Below are positions 23,701 to 36,900 of a DNA stretch of 64,000 nucleotides, piece after piece. Below the pieces are notes generated by a model that was given only the letters and a program-made list of their open reading frames with translations, was not told the DNA's origin and made no database searches. Where the stretch lies: positions 1 to 64,000 of the forward strand of contig JAVTVY010020406.1 in NCBI GenBank assembly GCA_036873755.1, given 5' to 3'. Every line of letters begins with the position of its first letter. Position 1 is the stretch's first letter. A program made the position numbers and the translations under genes. Origin of the DNA: Hanleya hanleyi. Lineage: Eukaryota > Mollusca > Polyplacophora > Lepidopleurida > Hanleyidae.

Positions 23701-25136
23701 GCTTATTAAATGTTGTTTTGGAAATGAACTGTAAGTTCAGTAGATGCGCAAAAGCACTCATTTTTGCATAAGTGCTGCCACTAGTCACTGTAGAAGTAGC
23801 AATAAGGAGATTGCCCACTGGCTTCTTATGGACTTGAGGCTGAGAATGCCAGACACAGGTGTGGCCTTTGTGACAGGAGATCTTGTATCCCACCATGGAT
23901 CCTCTGGTAAATTTTGAAGAGTTTGTGACTGGGCTGCCACATTCCATGCAGAATTTCTGTAAAGCAGCCATATATTTTTTCTCAAATACAATGTATTTTT
24001 TCATTTCGCATGGATCGGATTCCCCAGACTGTTCAGTACAACTAGATTCACCAGTACTAGTATTAGTTGAGGGCAAATATTCTGCATATTCTTCGATCAT
24101 TTCAACATCACTTTCTGGGTGCAAAGGTGATGCCATCGGGGAACTATGCGGCTCTTCAATACACACTTCTTCCACACTCTGAGTTTGAGTGCCACATGTA
24201 CGAGATGGCCTGAGAGAATAGCTATGGTCTCTACTTGTTCTCCGAGGAGTACCATATACATGTACTGCTGATGGATGCAAGACCACAGACTGCTATGGAA
24301 AGAAATGAAAGAACTGAAATATTAATTCCATAAATATATAGACATGTATAAGATGTGGAAGGCAATTCAGTGCAATATAATGGTGATGTTTTGCACTGAT
24401 TGGTACAGGTACATGTATGCCACAATTATTCCAAATATTGTTTTGTGCATTAGTTGCAGATATTGAAGGACATGTCGTTACTTTAGATCTACCAAAGAAT
24501 AGCTTTTGTCAAATCTGTCGTTGAAGAGATATAATTAGAGTCGAATATTAATGATCTGAACCTTTCCTGTCTAGGTACCTGTTGTCCCTGTACAGATGTG
24601 GATGCAAGGGGAGGTAACACTGGTTCTGGAAACACGTGTGGTCTCCTCTTCCTGCTCGAGCATCGCTCGGGTGACCGTTGCAGCAGCAGCTTTCCTCTTT
24701 CTCGTCATGGAAGGCCCAGTCTGCAAAAGCAACACAAGAAAATGACATCAAATTTGATGTGGATTCTAAAGTGTGTGAACCTGATTATGATATCAGTGTA
24801 GTATCAAAACAGTCATTTGCCGCAACTCAAATATACCTGACCCCTACATCAGCTGTTCAACACATAATCTCATTTTATTCGCTACACAACTAACCCCAAA
24901 ACTGTATTCCCCCAATAAATATTTTAGATTACCATTTCGCATTGTTTCAATATTCGAGAAATGAACAAGTCCTGCAGATCAAAATTAAATGCCCTGCAGT
25001 GTTGGGTCTTGTGATTTGTTTAAAAAAAAGCGAATAGCCGAGGTTTGGCAATAGATGACATATTCACCGGTTCCGTAGAAGTAGTACTACTGCTGGAAGA
25101 TTCCAGTGGTTCAGCCTCTTCTGACTCTAACATCAA
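20737..25136 (-). pseudogene. Kolobok-type DDE transposase, spliced downstream exons
   Basis: Exons (minus strand) joined by GT-AG sites with matching phase: 25136-25068, 24720-24579, 24267-23466, 22739-22599, 21959-21793, ~21560-21281 and 20906-20737. Landmarks are a Cys/His region CMECGSP...SCHKGHTCVWHSQP, then PVGNLLIATS and ISKTTFNKLQRE, the first catalytic Asp in LAGDGRCDSPGH, the second in ILATDRHNMV, QFDTWHLAKGI, HHVTNKHKW, and the probable catalytic Glu in GELEIFHNMLL, followed by MSARLMLAALDWN. These match Kolobok-type transposases. A 5-bp repeat (CTGGGCTGGG, near 23665) breaks the frame just before the first Asp. The acceptor of the ~21560 exon was not resolved. The first exon phase (0) fits the THAP exon at 43.3 kb, so the product would be a THAP-DDE protein. 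Confidence 0.75.
22972..23000. repeat. (TATC)n microsatellite
   Basis: A short TCTATCTATCTATATCTATC run in an intron of the transposase. Confidence 0.8.
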
Positions 25137-25418
25137 CTGAAAACACCAGATAAGACAATATCAGTATTAGGATGCGACTGCCACCTGACCCACAAAGCAT
25201 TTCACCCACACTCGAGTTGAATCAGCCGCAAAGTTCTGGTCAAATTAAGTCACATTGGTTAATTCACACAAAAACAATTAATTCAAATTATATATGGATT
25301 ACAGAGTCCAAATTAAGCAAATCAGGCCAATTAACCAGTGTTCAGTATAGATAGAACACAGCACATTTGGTAAGTTTTCTATCCTGTCACTCACCCCTCC
25401 CCCCCCTGTGAACGAACC

Positions 25419-25868
25419 ATAGTATAACCATGGTCAACCATGGTTGACTGTGGTTTAACCATAGCTGACCATGGTTGTACAACCATGGTTAGTCTGCTCT
25501 CAACCATGGTTATCCATGGTTTTGACATTTTTGTTAATTGGCACTCAATTGCCCTTAACCATGGTCAGAGAAAATAACCATGGTCTATAAGAAATCATCA
25601 TAAGTGACATTAAAAAGGATTGTTCAGTCTTCTTAACCATGGTTATGACTATGGTTGAGCATGGGTAACCATGGTTATGACTATGGTTGAGCATGGTTAA
25701 CCATGGTTATGACTATGGTTGAGCATGGTTAACCATGGTTTTGCAGGGTTAACAATAGTTTTAACCATGGTTGAGCATGGTTAACCACAGGGTTAACCAT
25801 AGTTTTGACCATGGTTAACCATGGTTTTTGACCGCTGTTGAGCATGGTTTTGACCATGGTTGAGCAAT
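25419..25868. repeat. subterminal AACCATGGTT palindrome array, left
   Basis: About 16 CCATGG cores in 450 bp, mostly within AACCATGGTT or one-base variants. Diverged TATGACTATGGTTGAGCATG spacers repeat at 32-33 bp in 25640-25740. Confidence 0.9.
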
Positions 25869-26211
25869 GTTGTAACATCAACCAGGTTTGAGCAATTGTG
25901 TCCAGCTCAAGTCGAGCAATTTCCCTCTTGGCTCCCACATGTATATTACAAGGAAAAGGAAACACTGCACTCGCCTTAGTGAAGGCCAAATGACTACACC
26001 TTGACAAATCAGATGGCAAGCCATATCAATGAGTATTACATATTCCCAAAATGACATATAAGTCTGGCAGAAGTCAACAAATCAAATATATTTCCAAAAT
26101 GGCAAAACATTTCAACAAGTCTGGCATTTATCCAAAATGGCAAAACATGTCAACATGGTGGACATATTTCCAGAATGGGAAAACATGTCAACAAACCAGA
26201 CATACATGTAC

Positions 26212-26345
26212 ACAGCCCACACAATTCCGGAAACCCGCTTCAGCCAAAATAATGTCATATTGAAATAATTCTTATTTAACACCCTGAAAAATGTTGCTGA
26301 GGGGAACTGATTATGCCATGGCATTTACCTCGTCAATTGCTGCTT
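26212..26345 (-). repeat. ~140-bp MITE-like repeat, copy 1
   Basis: The reverse complement of 29033-29175. Shared blocks include AGCAATTG-CGAGGTAAATGCC, GTGTTAAATA and GGAATTGTGTGGGCTGTG. Confidence 0.65.
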
Positions 26346-26459
26346 GCCGTGGTGAATTGTGATGGCTGTGTACATGTATGTGCAAAATGGAAAAACACAT
26401 CAACAAACACATTTCCAAAACATGGATGAGTAAACCTTTAACATGGACATTATGTTTAC

Positions 26460-29400
26460 CTGTCCCTGGGCTTTTTCAGAAGTTCTTCTGCCAAATCTTT
26501 CTGGCTGTTTTGCATCAGAACTTTAGCTGGAAAAGATCATATGGAAAGTTAATATCATTCATCTATATATAAATGGAAATATAGTTGGAATAAAAAATGA
26601 TTGACAAACTCAATCCTTGGTACTAAAAAAGTTGTTGAAAAGCAATTTTGTGGGGTGTTTTTTTTTTAGCCAATACACATCTTGCCAACAGAAATTCGAC
26701 AAAGTTAATCATGTGGTCAGATTTATTTCATGTTAGCTATTAATTACTATATGCAACTATTTCTAATTGAACAGCTGTATGCTGTGCTGATAGTAGTAAG
26801 CTGCCCTTTGTTGTACTGAATACGAGCACATCCCAAATTTTAGACACCAAGTTATTGATGCCTGCCAAAGGGTCAGGTACCAGTGAAAAAGATATTTCCA
26901 GGTTCGAAGGCAGACGTGTACAATGGACGTGTCTTTTTAACTGTCGGTTCATCATTTTTTTTTAGTTACCCCCTATGAAAATGTTTGCATAATTGAGTTT
27001 CCGAGCCGAAAGATTGAAAACCATGGAAATCTTGAGTTTCTGGTGCAAAAAGATGACAACAATGAAAACATTTAGGTTTTTTTTGTTGGTGAGTAGAGTT
27101 TTTGTGAAATTCTCAAATTGAGTAGACGAAGGTTTTTGGGCTAGAAAAACCCCTGCTGCATGTTAAAATTATTAAAGCTTACATGTACTTCCACTGGATT
27201 CCTTGATTTCAGTATCTTTCTTCTCACTTTCTTTCTTCTTGCTTTCTTTCTTCTCAGTTTCCTTCTTCTTGGGCCCCTTTTTGGTAACTTTCTCTTGGTC
27301 CTTTTTTCCTCCTAAAACATATAATAAATTGTTAGTCTTTATGAGACCTTACTATGATCCTTGTGTGGGTAGGGTGGAGGATTGTCAATGATCTGGATGC
27401 ATGCTGTGCATGAAATAGGGTACTTCATTCAATGGACCGACCAGCTAAACATCCCTGGCCAGCTCACCAGTCCTGTTAAACATTACACATCCTATTAAAA
27501 GCCAAAAGCAGAGGGACTGAAAGTTCCATCAATCTATTCTCAGAGTGTGAATATTATTAGTGCAATCTCATGCAAAGTAACCAATCAGACATCAACTACA
27601 TTGCATGACAATGAATTCAAAGATGACAGCAGCAGGAGGGGGAGAGAGAGAGATTTGGTTTGATGTCCCACATATGGTGACAACCAGTTTGAACGATGGA
27701 GGAAGCTGGAGTACCGAAAGAAAACTACCGTCCATCAGCAACAAGATCCTTATTGGATTATGATCTGCACTGAAAATCAATGCTTTCCTCGCTGTTAAAG
27801 CAAGCCACCAAAAAGGCAGGTGGAAGGTCTGAGATGGTGACAGCAGCTATACTGGTTCAAGCAACTCTTGGAAATTGACCTCCTTACTGATATCAAGTCA
27901 ACTGGTTGAATCCAATACAGATTTGTTGTAACCAGAAAAATAATATTCAAAATTAGTAAATCACAATGAAGTTCTACAGTAATGGCTACATACCTTCGTC
28001 CAACTTCCTTTTCTTCTCATTTGCCGCACCATCATCCTTTACAGGGTCTGCTTCATCATCTTTGTCATCTGCAATAAAGTTCAACCATAGGAAAAAGAAT
28101 TCAATAAATAGAATCTAGTGTATACTGTATGCTTGGAATTCAACAACTCCTTAAAGTATGGAAATAAAGGTACATATATACACAGACAGGACTCAATTGT
28201 GCCAACACACATGAATAGTTTTCAGTTAAACGTTTGCAGTTGCAATCTCAGACCATCAAAATATCAGTGCTGTACAACAGATGATGCGATATATGGGACA
28301 GCAATCACATTCATTCCATTATGGTATTTATGGCGTAAGGCAAAAGGAATGGTCAGTCTTATGTACCTTCTGTAGCTGTTTCCTTTCTTTTCTGTGTTGT
28401 GTTTCCCTGCACATCATTTGGAGTATCTGTGAACATTAGAAATTGACACAAGTACAATCAGGCTAATTTTGATAGCGAACAAGATGCTTTCCACATGTTC
28501 TGTTTTATACATCCCCTTTTGCCACAGGTTTTGTACAGAATCTTTTAATGCTACTCTAAAATACACAAACCCGCACTCCTGTCACGCCAAATTCAATCAA
28601 AGTAAATGAGATCCCATACAGCCCTTATCACTTAAAAGGTGGGTGACAATAAGCTAAAACAAAACATCAATTTATCCTGTTAAATGGTATATATTGTGGA
28701 TATGATGAAATTTTGCCAGACTAAAAAGATTACTGGTTTCATTGACTCTATTCTGGTGATCGTTTAGTTTATCCAATACATACCTTTGGTCTGTGAATCT
28801 TTGAACTTATGCCGGAGAATATGGCTTGGGTCTTTGGTCTTTTTTACCAAGTCCAATCGCACAGCTATATCAAGAGATATGCAAAAGAATTAGACAACGA
28901 TTCATGAAAAGAAGTGTTCTCAAGAACCACAAAATCTCGCCTTGTGGGGTAATATCTCGCTGGACATTGTTATTGTAACATCAGAAATGTTATTTAATAT
29001 GATGCACAACAACATGCCAGCAACCTACACAATTCACCTCGACAATCAGCAATTGCCGAGGTAAATGCCGTGGCATAAGCAGTTCACCTTTGCAATGTTA
29101 AACATGGTGTTAAATAGGAATTATTTTAAAACGACATTAATTTTCCCGAGGTGAATTTTCTGAATTGTGTGGGCTGTGCCAGAAAGTTCTGAGGACCTCG
29201 GACAAAAATTAATATTTCATCTCACAGGATAAGGTTCATACATTTACAGCAGGAAAAAATTCCAGGACACTCGGACCAGATTGATAATTTGAATTTTCCG
29301 AGGGTCAGACGTCTTTAGTACAGCAAACTGCAACAAATATGAGTAAATTAACGAAGATCAGGAACAAAGTTTGGCAGAGTAACATATGGTATCAGATCGT

Positions 29401-32400
29401 TGGTTTTTCCAGGAACACAAAAGTGTAGTTCTTCCAGGAGTTTAACTTTTTTTTCTTCAAAATGAATATAGTTATTTTTTGCCCCATAAGCAGTGTATGG
29501 ATACATGTTGAAAGTTTGGTACCAATCCTTGAGTTTGAACTGCCAAAAGTTAAGCCAAAAAAGTGAACAGGAAAGTGGATTAGGTTAATTAAGCAGACAT
29601 GAGGTGGAGATACATGTATACATGAAATATGATCACAATGCATGTCAGACTCCCTGACCTGGAGTTCTACAGTAAAATGTGGGCAAGGACATGATAATTT
29701 TCAATGACTTAACATTCCCAATGACCCTAATGTTGGAATGTGGTACATCATAAGTTTTCCTCTTGGTCTGAGGTACAGGGTTTCAAAATAATTGATAACA
29801 CAGGAAGGAAGCAATCAGAGATTGCTCAATTGTATGCCCCCCCCCCCCTCCGCTTTAATCCGACACTGCCGCGCCATTGTTCTGTTGTTTATTGATTGGT
29901 GGAGGACTAAGTTGGATAATTATAAAAATTCAGTTTCAGTCACTTTTTTTGCCATGCCTCACACAATACATATTCCAAGTATCAACCAACAAGTGATAAT
30001 ACGATGTTTCGAAGCAAGATGGTCACCAGGGCTTTCGCCAAATCTGAAATTGTGACCTGGTTATGAGACCTACATTCCTTGGGAGTATATTGTGGTGAAA
30101 TTATGAAGCAATCAGTGAACTTTGACTTTTGCACCCAATTCACTCTTTTTGGGGCAATTTCATACTTCAGGACCTGCTTTGGAATATAGAATAACATTTA
30201 ATATAGCCATTTTCCTGGTCCAAATCGGTTATGGACTGAGATCCAGCCTGGACAAATAAATATATCCCATCCACTTAGGTTTGATAAACAAAGGGCCATA
30301 ACTCTTGAAAATATAACCGAAAGCAGAGAAACTTCACGCTGCATACGAATGGGTCACTGACCACATATCATGCAAATTTCATACTTGTCCATACAATATT
30401 AACCGAGATCCAGCCCTACAAGTCTCAATTCACAAAGATTTGAAGAAAAAAGGGCGATAACTCTTGAAAATATATGCGAAATTTGGAGAAACTTCACGCT
30501 GCACAACTACAGGGCACTGACCACATATTCTGCAAATTTCATAATTGTCCAAAAAATATTAACCGAGATCCACCCCGGACAAGTCCCAAAAATTTAAAGA
30601 AAAAAGGGCCATAACGCGGAGAAACTACAGGGCAGTGACAACATATCCTGCAAATTTCATAATTGTACATACACTATTAACCGAGATCCAGCCCGGACAA
30701 GTCCCAATTCACGGAGAATTCAGGAACACAGGGCCATAACTCTTGAAAATATAAGCGAAACGTGGTGAAACTTCAAGCTGCACAACTGTGGGGCACTGAC
30801 CACATATCATGCAAATTTCATACTTGTCCATACAATATTAACCAAGATCCAGCCCGGACAAGTCCCATTAACAGTGATTTCAGAAAAAGGGCCATCACTC
30901 TTGAAACTTATACCGGAACTCGGAAAAAACTCAACGCTGCACATCTACGAGGCACTGGCCACATTCCATGCAAGTTTCAATCTCGTCCATCAAATATTAA
31001 CCGAGATATTGCGCGGACAAGAAATTCGGACGGACAGACGGACGGACAAAGCGATCGCTATATGCCCCCCCTCTAACTAGAGGGGGGGGGGGCATAATAA
31101 ACTGTCACACTATTAAATTTTTTTATGATAAAGTGAAAGATACAAGCTATTGACCGGCCTGGGCAAATATAATAAAAATTTAATTCGAAATATGAAGCTG
31201 TACATTGGAAAACCTATCAGCTCCAGAGTAACTGTTCTAAGGTTTGTCTACATGTAACTTAAACAGTCATGTCAAACCAATGGATTTGGGTGCTTACTGA
31301 TGGGTTAAGTATATTATTATTTAATGTGGTTTGGGCAGCTACACTATATTACACAACCTCTGGTCCATATCTCTCAAGGCCATGGCCTTCTGATTTTCTC
31401 AGCTTAACCATTGTATTGTTGACCTGTTGAGTATTGTTTATTTTGCAGACTGCCTGCTGGGTTCATCAATCAATGTTCATTCTTGCTGTTCTGGGCTGTG
31501 TTTATTTTGCACACAGCCCATGTGTATGCCAGGGCTTCGTGTTTAAAATTAGTGCGCGAGTAGCGCGGAGCTAACGTTAGGTGAGTGATTGCAATACAAC
31601 AAATGTGAGTTTGTTTATGAGCAAAAAATCTCTGTGACATGAATTTACGCGAGTGTTTGCGTGCAGGTGAGCTATCACTCGCGCTAAACGCGAAGCCCTG
31701 TATGCTGGTTCTTATCATTTTATAATCCAGAATCAAATTTTCCTGACCCACCACATCATCTATGTCTAGCTCTGCACATATTTATGGAAGAATTTACATT
31801 TTCGGAAGTGTAACAGAAATCACTCTCAAAATTAAGCCTCTCAAACTATGGAGCACAGAATAACTTTTCATCTGTCCAATGCTCAAATTATCGATTACTG
31901 GTACCTCCTATATACGGGTACATGAAGATACCATTTAAATAGTTGCTCCCAAATGACCAGTGCAAGCAACCCCTGGAGCTTTTAACCTCTAATTAACCAA
32001 AGAGCGAACCCCCAGGGTTAAGCAAAGTTTTAAGGAAAGGAACGACCCCCCCCCCAACCTCTGGGTTTAGTGGGGACTTGGCAAATGGGAGTTGTCGAAA
32101 TGTTTCAATGCCCTACCCCTTGAAACAAATATTTTTAATGAATCCCCACCTAAACTCAACCAAATACTAGGCAAAAGAAATATTAACTGAATCCCCACAT
32201 AAACAGGGCTGAAAGCGTGCGAAAGCCACATCCCCTGCGGCATAAACTTGCTGTGAATGCCCCACTAAGCCCGATCCTTGCCCGAGGTGGGGGAGGGGGG
32301 TGATTTCCTTGCATTTATTTTGGAGCCGGACAGTGAACGTGAAATAAAAAAAAACATGAAAACCAGGCAGCTGAAAATGGACATTGGCGGAATAATAATT

Positions 32401-32715
32401 ATAAATGTTAGTGTATTAGGCCTAGGTGTTGATAAATAAATAATTAATAAATGTGAATAAAATCAATGTCAAAACCATAAATTTTCGGACTAAATATTGT
32501 GGGGGAAATACAAAATGTACGTGAAGTTTTTACTTACAACTCAATTCGCTGATAACTACATCAAGCACTTGTGTTTGGCCTCTAAATCGAGCTTTTATCA
32601 CTTCTCCTTCATAATACTCCTTTAGTGGCTTCCTCGGTTCCAGAATGTGAATGGTGTCGAGCACGTCAATGAATAAATCCTCCCACTGAACAAGAGCGTA
32701 GATCTTTTCCGCCAT
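26460..32715 (-). CDS. accessory protein of the Tnp2-type element: 'ALVQW' domain plus lysine-rich tail
   Basis: Start ATG at 32715. Exons: 32715-32538, 28864-28784, 28426-28367, 28068-27994, 27311-27189 and 26526-26460. All have GT-AG borders, and the first five introns are all phase 1, so the chain is self-consistent. Exon 1 encodes MAEKIYALVQWED...YYEGEVIKARFRGQ, like the small Tudor/SH3-like N-terminal domain of invertebrate BEN-type proteins ('ALVxW...G..V.AKWRGKxYxAxVL'). The following exons are short and highly charged (EKKRKLDE; repeated KKE in the fifth exon). No BEN domain was found, and the last exon(s) after 26460 are unresolved; a candidate (AG/GTGTAG near 25995) would run into the palindrome array. 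It probably binds nucleic acid, but the function is inference. Transcription diverges from the transposase gene. Confidence 0.6.
29033..29175 (+). repeat. ~140-bp MITE-like repeat, copy 2
   Basis: The ends AATTCACCTCG and CGAGGTGAATT form short inverted repeats. The inverted copy is at 26212-26345. Both lie in introns or downstream sequence of the accessory gene. Confidence 0.65.
30240..31105. repeat. ~155-bp tandem satellite ending in a poly-C/poly-G hairpin
   Basis: GGGCCATAACTCTTGAAAAT-like starts lie at 30292, 30447, 30606 (short unit), 30731 and 30888. Each unit has GAGAAACTTCACGCTGCA and ATATTAACCGAGATCCAGCC. The array ends with a (GACG)n stretch and TGCCCCCCCTCTAACTAGAG followed by a G-run and CATAATAAAC, a stem-loop typical of this mollusc-like repeat. 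Non-coding. Confidence 0.85.
31530..31700. mobile_element. 171-bp MITE with CAGGGCTTCG termini, copy 2
   Basis: The ends CAGGGCTTCGTGTTTAAA and CTAAACGCGAAGCCCTG are flanked on both sides by TATGC (perfect 5-bp duplication). The interior is the reverse complement of the copy at 10634-10844. Confidence 0.85.
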
Positions 32716-33901
32716 GATGTGATTCCTGGAACAACCGCCAAAATCACAGATAACCGGATGACCTCCAGATGACACCCACGTGGGCAGAGATAACACTCAC
32801 GTGGGCAGAGATAACGGCGCGTTTTCCCGCGCTTAGTATATCCATAGAAAGTGCATCTTTCAACCGCTGAATCCGATGCTGACGAATGGAATTGGCCGTA
32901 GCAGAGGAATCTTGGTTCTTCGGTACTTCCGGGTTTACACGTGTCGTTTTAGTTTCGGTTTTTCTCGAGGGAGTAACCAAGAACAAATATGGGTTTCAGA
33001 TTGTGATGTGATCATTGCTGAAACAAAAGTGTTTCGGTACGGTTACGAAGTGATCGAACATTTTCCAAACTGTTTCTTCCAAACGATCCACAGCTTGTTG
33101 GAAGGACATTGACAGCGAGAGCCAATCCTGGAACAACAACAACAAAGCCAAAGGGTTGAATGGTCCAGATAATTTTTAGGGGACGTGAGCGTTCAACGAA
33201 AATGGTCTTTGAATAACGGATTAACAGGTGGTATGTATACACGTTTAATTTCAATATCGCTAAAAATAAAGTGATTCCCGTTTCGACATAATTTTACGGC
33301 GGTTGACGTTGGCAAATGTGGCACTTCGGTCAGAGTGTGGTAAATTTGCCTCATTCACCATTTATGTCTCAATTAAGCTTTATAATTCATAGTGTTCATT
33401 AATATTTATTATTATTATTATTGTTTTTGTGAATAATAAAGAACTCTGGTGCTTTCAAGTTGGTTGGTTTCAACAAATCCATATTGAACGCTATGCTTAG
33501 GGATGTGCAACACACCAAAAATGATGAAATCTCATTTGTATATTTTTTTTTGTCAAAAACAATTCCACTAACTTCCACATTATACGTGATGAGGAGAAGA
33601 ACCGTCTTTGAACCGAATAATTTGAATTCTGGGTAATCCAGGCATGACTAAGACTAATCACATTTTATTTCTTTGTTATAACCTGTCAGCCTGCCGGTTA
33701 TTTCATTGATCAATTTTTTTTTTTTTTTAAATTTTTAATTCCTATATTTTTCCGTTAATACCTAATTTTGGTGTATCAATCTTAATACATGTATTCCAAT
33801 GTAGCGGTAATAGTTTCTCGCTTCTCATGAAAGATTCAAAACATGCTTTCAACAGTATCTGGCAATCTTTTTTCCAGAACTTCCAGAGTGCAGCAGGCAT
33901 C
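32716..33901. promoter_or_regulatory. divergent promoter region between accessory and transposase genes
   Basis: About 1.2 kb separate the minus-strand ATG (32715) from the first identified plus-strand ATG (33902). A direct repeat (CTCACGTGGGCAGAGATAAC, twice at 32775-32815) contains CACGTG E-boxes. The plus-strand gene probably starts with a non-coding exon here, because its ATG lies just after a splice acceptor (CTTCCAG at 33887). Confidence 0.5.
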
Positions 33902-36900
33902 ATGGCTGGAACAACTGATCCCTTTGTTTCCATCAACATTGAGGGGAAAACACAGTACAAGTGTCTGGCATGTGACAGAGTTTGTTCTACGAAGAGGCGA
34001 GTTTTAGGGCACCTTGATTCAAAACATAAAGGTAATTGATATTTTTTATTTTGGATGTTGTTGAAACTTGATAAATTAATACATCTCATTCTAGGAACAT
34101 TTTTTAAATGTCCTACATATAGCAGGACATTTGCTGCCACATTGTCCCCATTTAACACAATGTTAAAAATGGCCAAGACAAAATTACTTTTGCTGTGGCA
34201 TTGGCCTCAGCATTGCTGATTGCTGTGTCTAATCAAGGGAACGGTATAGCAGATCAGGTACTGCAAATGAAATTAGATGTATAGAAGAAATATGACTCAA
34301 ACATCATATTTTTATGACTGAAATATTATTGAACAGGACATTAAATCATATTCGCTCACTCAGTCATCCCAAAAGTAGATAAAAATATGGCTGGCTGTCG
34401 ATCATTTTTCCTTGATAATTACACATCAGGGATCTGGGTTTTAGGCTAAGGATCGTAACACAAAATTACAAATATGTCCTCAAATTAATCTACCACAGAA
34501 TTGGTGAAGTTGCGCTCAAGCCAAGCATACTCCCTGGCAGACGTAAAGTTACGTAATAACTTATGGCTTCACGTAACTTGAAACCCTTTATTATGACACG
34601 GGTCGGCGTACTTGTAGCTTCGCTCATGCTAAGTATGACTTAAGCACGGTCTGACTTAGGGTTAAGCACAGTTTGGGGGGGGGGAGGGTTCAATTTGTGT
34701 GAATGATCCCCTCTCGGCCCCCAATCTGTATGTATGTTAATCAGTGCAGTCAACTTCTTGGCTCTATTGTTACTGTCTATCTCACATTAGGAGTGGATGT
34801 GCTTTTCGACAGTATGTCAGCACCAAATTCCGCATATCTGAACATGATTTGTGCATTTTTATTCAGCAATTTTTAGGAAATCTATTCAGAACCAAAGAAA
34901 ATCTCCAATACATGTACATCACATGTTATTTTCAAAACACAAAATACAAGTTGTGAGTTTACAATGTTGTAACATTGGGACTAGCCTCCAACATATAATT
35001 TAAAATGCAAAATCTTCAGGGTGAAATTTGTCTTGATGAATTTGACCCACATTTTAGTTGGATTTCCATGATAATTCAGGATAAAGATCCACAAATCATC
35101 TTCAGATGATGAGCGAAATTTCACTGCTGTGAGAAAAATTGTCTTTCAAATCACGTTCTCTTGTAATATGAGACAGACAGTAGTAAGCATAGGGAATGAC
35201 CCCCTCTCAGGAAATCCTGGCAACAGTTCTAGTATCTGGAAGATGTGAATGAATTACATGGAACATTTTCTTGTTGTTTTTTTTTTTTTTGTGTACACCA
35301 CTTCACTGATTATGTACAGTCACGTTCATGAACCCAGCACAGTTGATACATACATGTACGTATGGCAGTGGCAGACCAGCGAAAACACAATCCTTTATAT
35401 TAGCCATTATTCTTGTGATTCAATCGTGGTTGATTTTCACTGTTCTTGTGGGGAATCTTGGTCGATAATATAAATTAGTCAGTCCATATGTCCGTAGCTT
35501 TCACATTCAAGATGATATTCAAACACAAGACACACAAACTTTATTTCACCGGTTTCTTCCTCTGTCAATGTAGAAGCAAAAAACTTTCGAACCACCTATT
35601 TCTGCCACAACACAGCTTTTGTGAAGAATGTATTGTTTATGTTGTGACTGGAATAGATACATGGTGGCAAGAATGATTTTTTTGAAATATGATTAAAGAA
35701 TAGGATCAAGTTTCCAGCCTGGTTTGTTGGACAAAGTTCCAGATGAATTGATATGATATGATTGTGTTTAACTAAAATACCCACTAAGACCTCAGCTGCA
35801 TACAAAAATACAGTGTAAATATCTGCAATGTCTCAGAAAATATTGCAGGATAAGCCACTGTTTTATGGTAATGTCCAGCATTTTATTTGTGAATTTTGTG
35901 CCCTGTTACATGTATGCACTGACCTACTTTTGCCTTTACATGTTCATTTTACTCTGTCATATGTTATTATACATGTAAATTATACAGTTTCATCTGAAAT
36001 GATGTGATATTTTTGCCTTTTCCAGTTATTCAAGAAACTATCTGTGGTACCAAAAGTGAATGTTATTCTTTATTCACCTTGTCTGAGGAGTCCAGAAAGC
36101 AGTTCTTTAAGTGTGAAATATGCAGTAAAGTTCTTTCATCGAAGCAGCGAGTTCTTCAACATCTCTATAAGTTGCATGGGAAAAGTAAGGATCTATTTAG
36201 TAATTTTGCCATCGTTGTATATACATGTGTATCTCAGCTTATATGCAGAAGCTTATATGTTCACTGTAAATGAAAGCCCCAATCCAAATGTCGCCTCAAG
36301 CTAATATTTCTAACTGGCCATTCTTATAAAGGTGATCTACAAATTACTTATCCCCTGATAATTTTCTCCATGTATGCATTTGGTCAGTCAACTTGAGACA
36401 GACTATAGTATTTCAGATGAGAGACTTCCATAGCTTCCTAGATTTGTATCTGATACTGCTTATGCTGGTGCTAGGGGCTGTGTGGTTATGTCATCCAAGT
36501 TGCCACATGAACAGGTACAAGAAAAGCGTACCTGAGATACAAAAAATATCACGAATCATTAGATTCTTGGTATGTGCTTTAGAATAGTTTAACCAGAAGA
36601 CTATACTGTGAAGTCATGTGGCTCTGCCTCTTCTCTTGTATGCATTGTAATTTTAATCACAACTGTATAGTATACAGAAAGTATGCGACTGTCTCATTTA
36701 TTTGTAACATTAAGCCAATTCCCAGAGATCTGTCTGTTTTTTACCCCTCGGCCAATTTTGGCCATGGGGTATTGTCGTCTTGTACGTCCGTCTGTCCATA
36801 CGTCCGTACGTGAGCGAGATAGCCGGAAAAAGGTTCCAGTGAAGAATTCCAAATTTGATATGCTTATTTACCTAGTCAAGGACCAGAAGCCTATTGAATT

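Noticed and set aside
30762..31080. Open frames of about 70-100 codons over the 155-bp satellite
   Set aside because: They follow the satellite and end at its terminal hairpin, with no independent conservation.
26460..32715. Interpretation of the minus-strand gene as a host BEN-domain gene
   Set aside because: No BEN domain was found and the gene lies between the palindrome arrays inside a transposon nested in a retroelement, so a mobile origin is more likely.
20737..32715. One single minus-strand gene running from the ALVQW exon through to the DDE exons
   Set aside because: The accessory chain ends in phase 2 at 26460, and joining it to the 25136 exon gives an immediate stop, whereas the THAP exon joins in phase.
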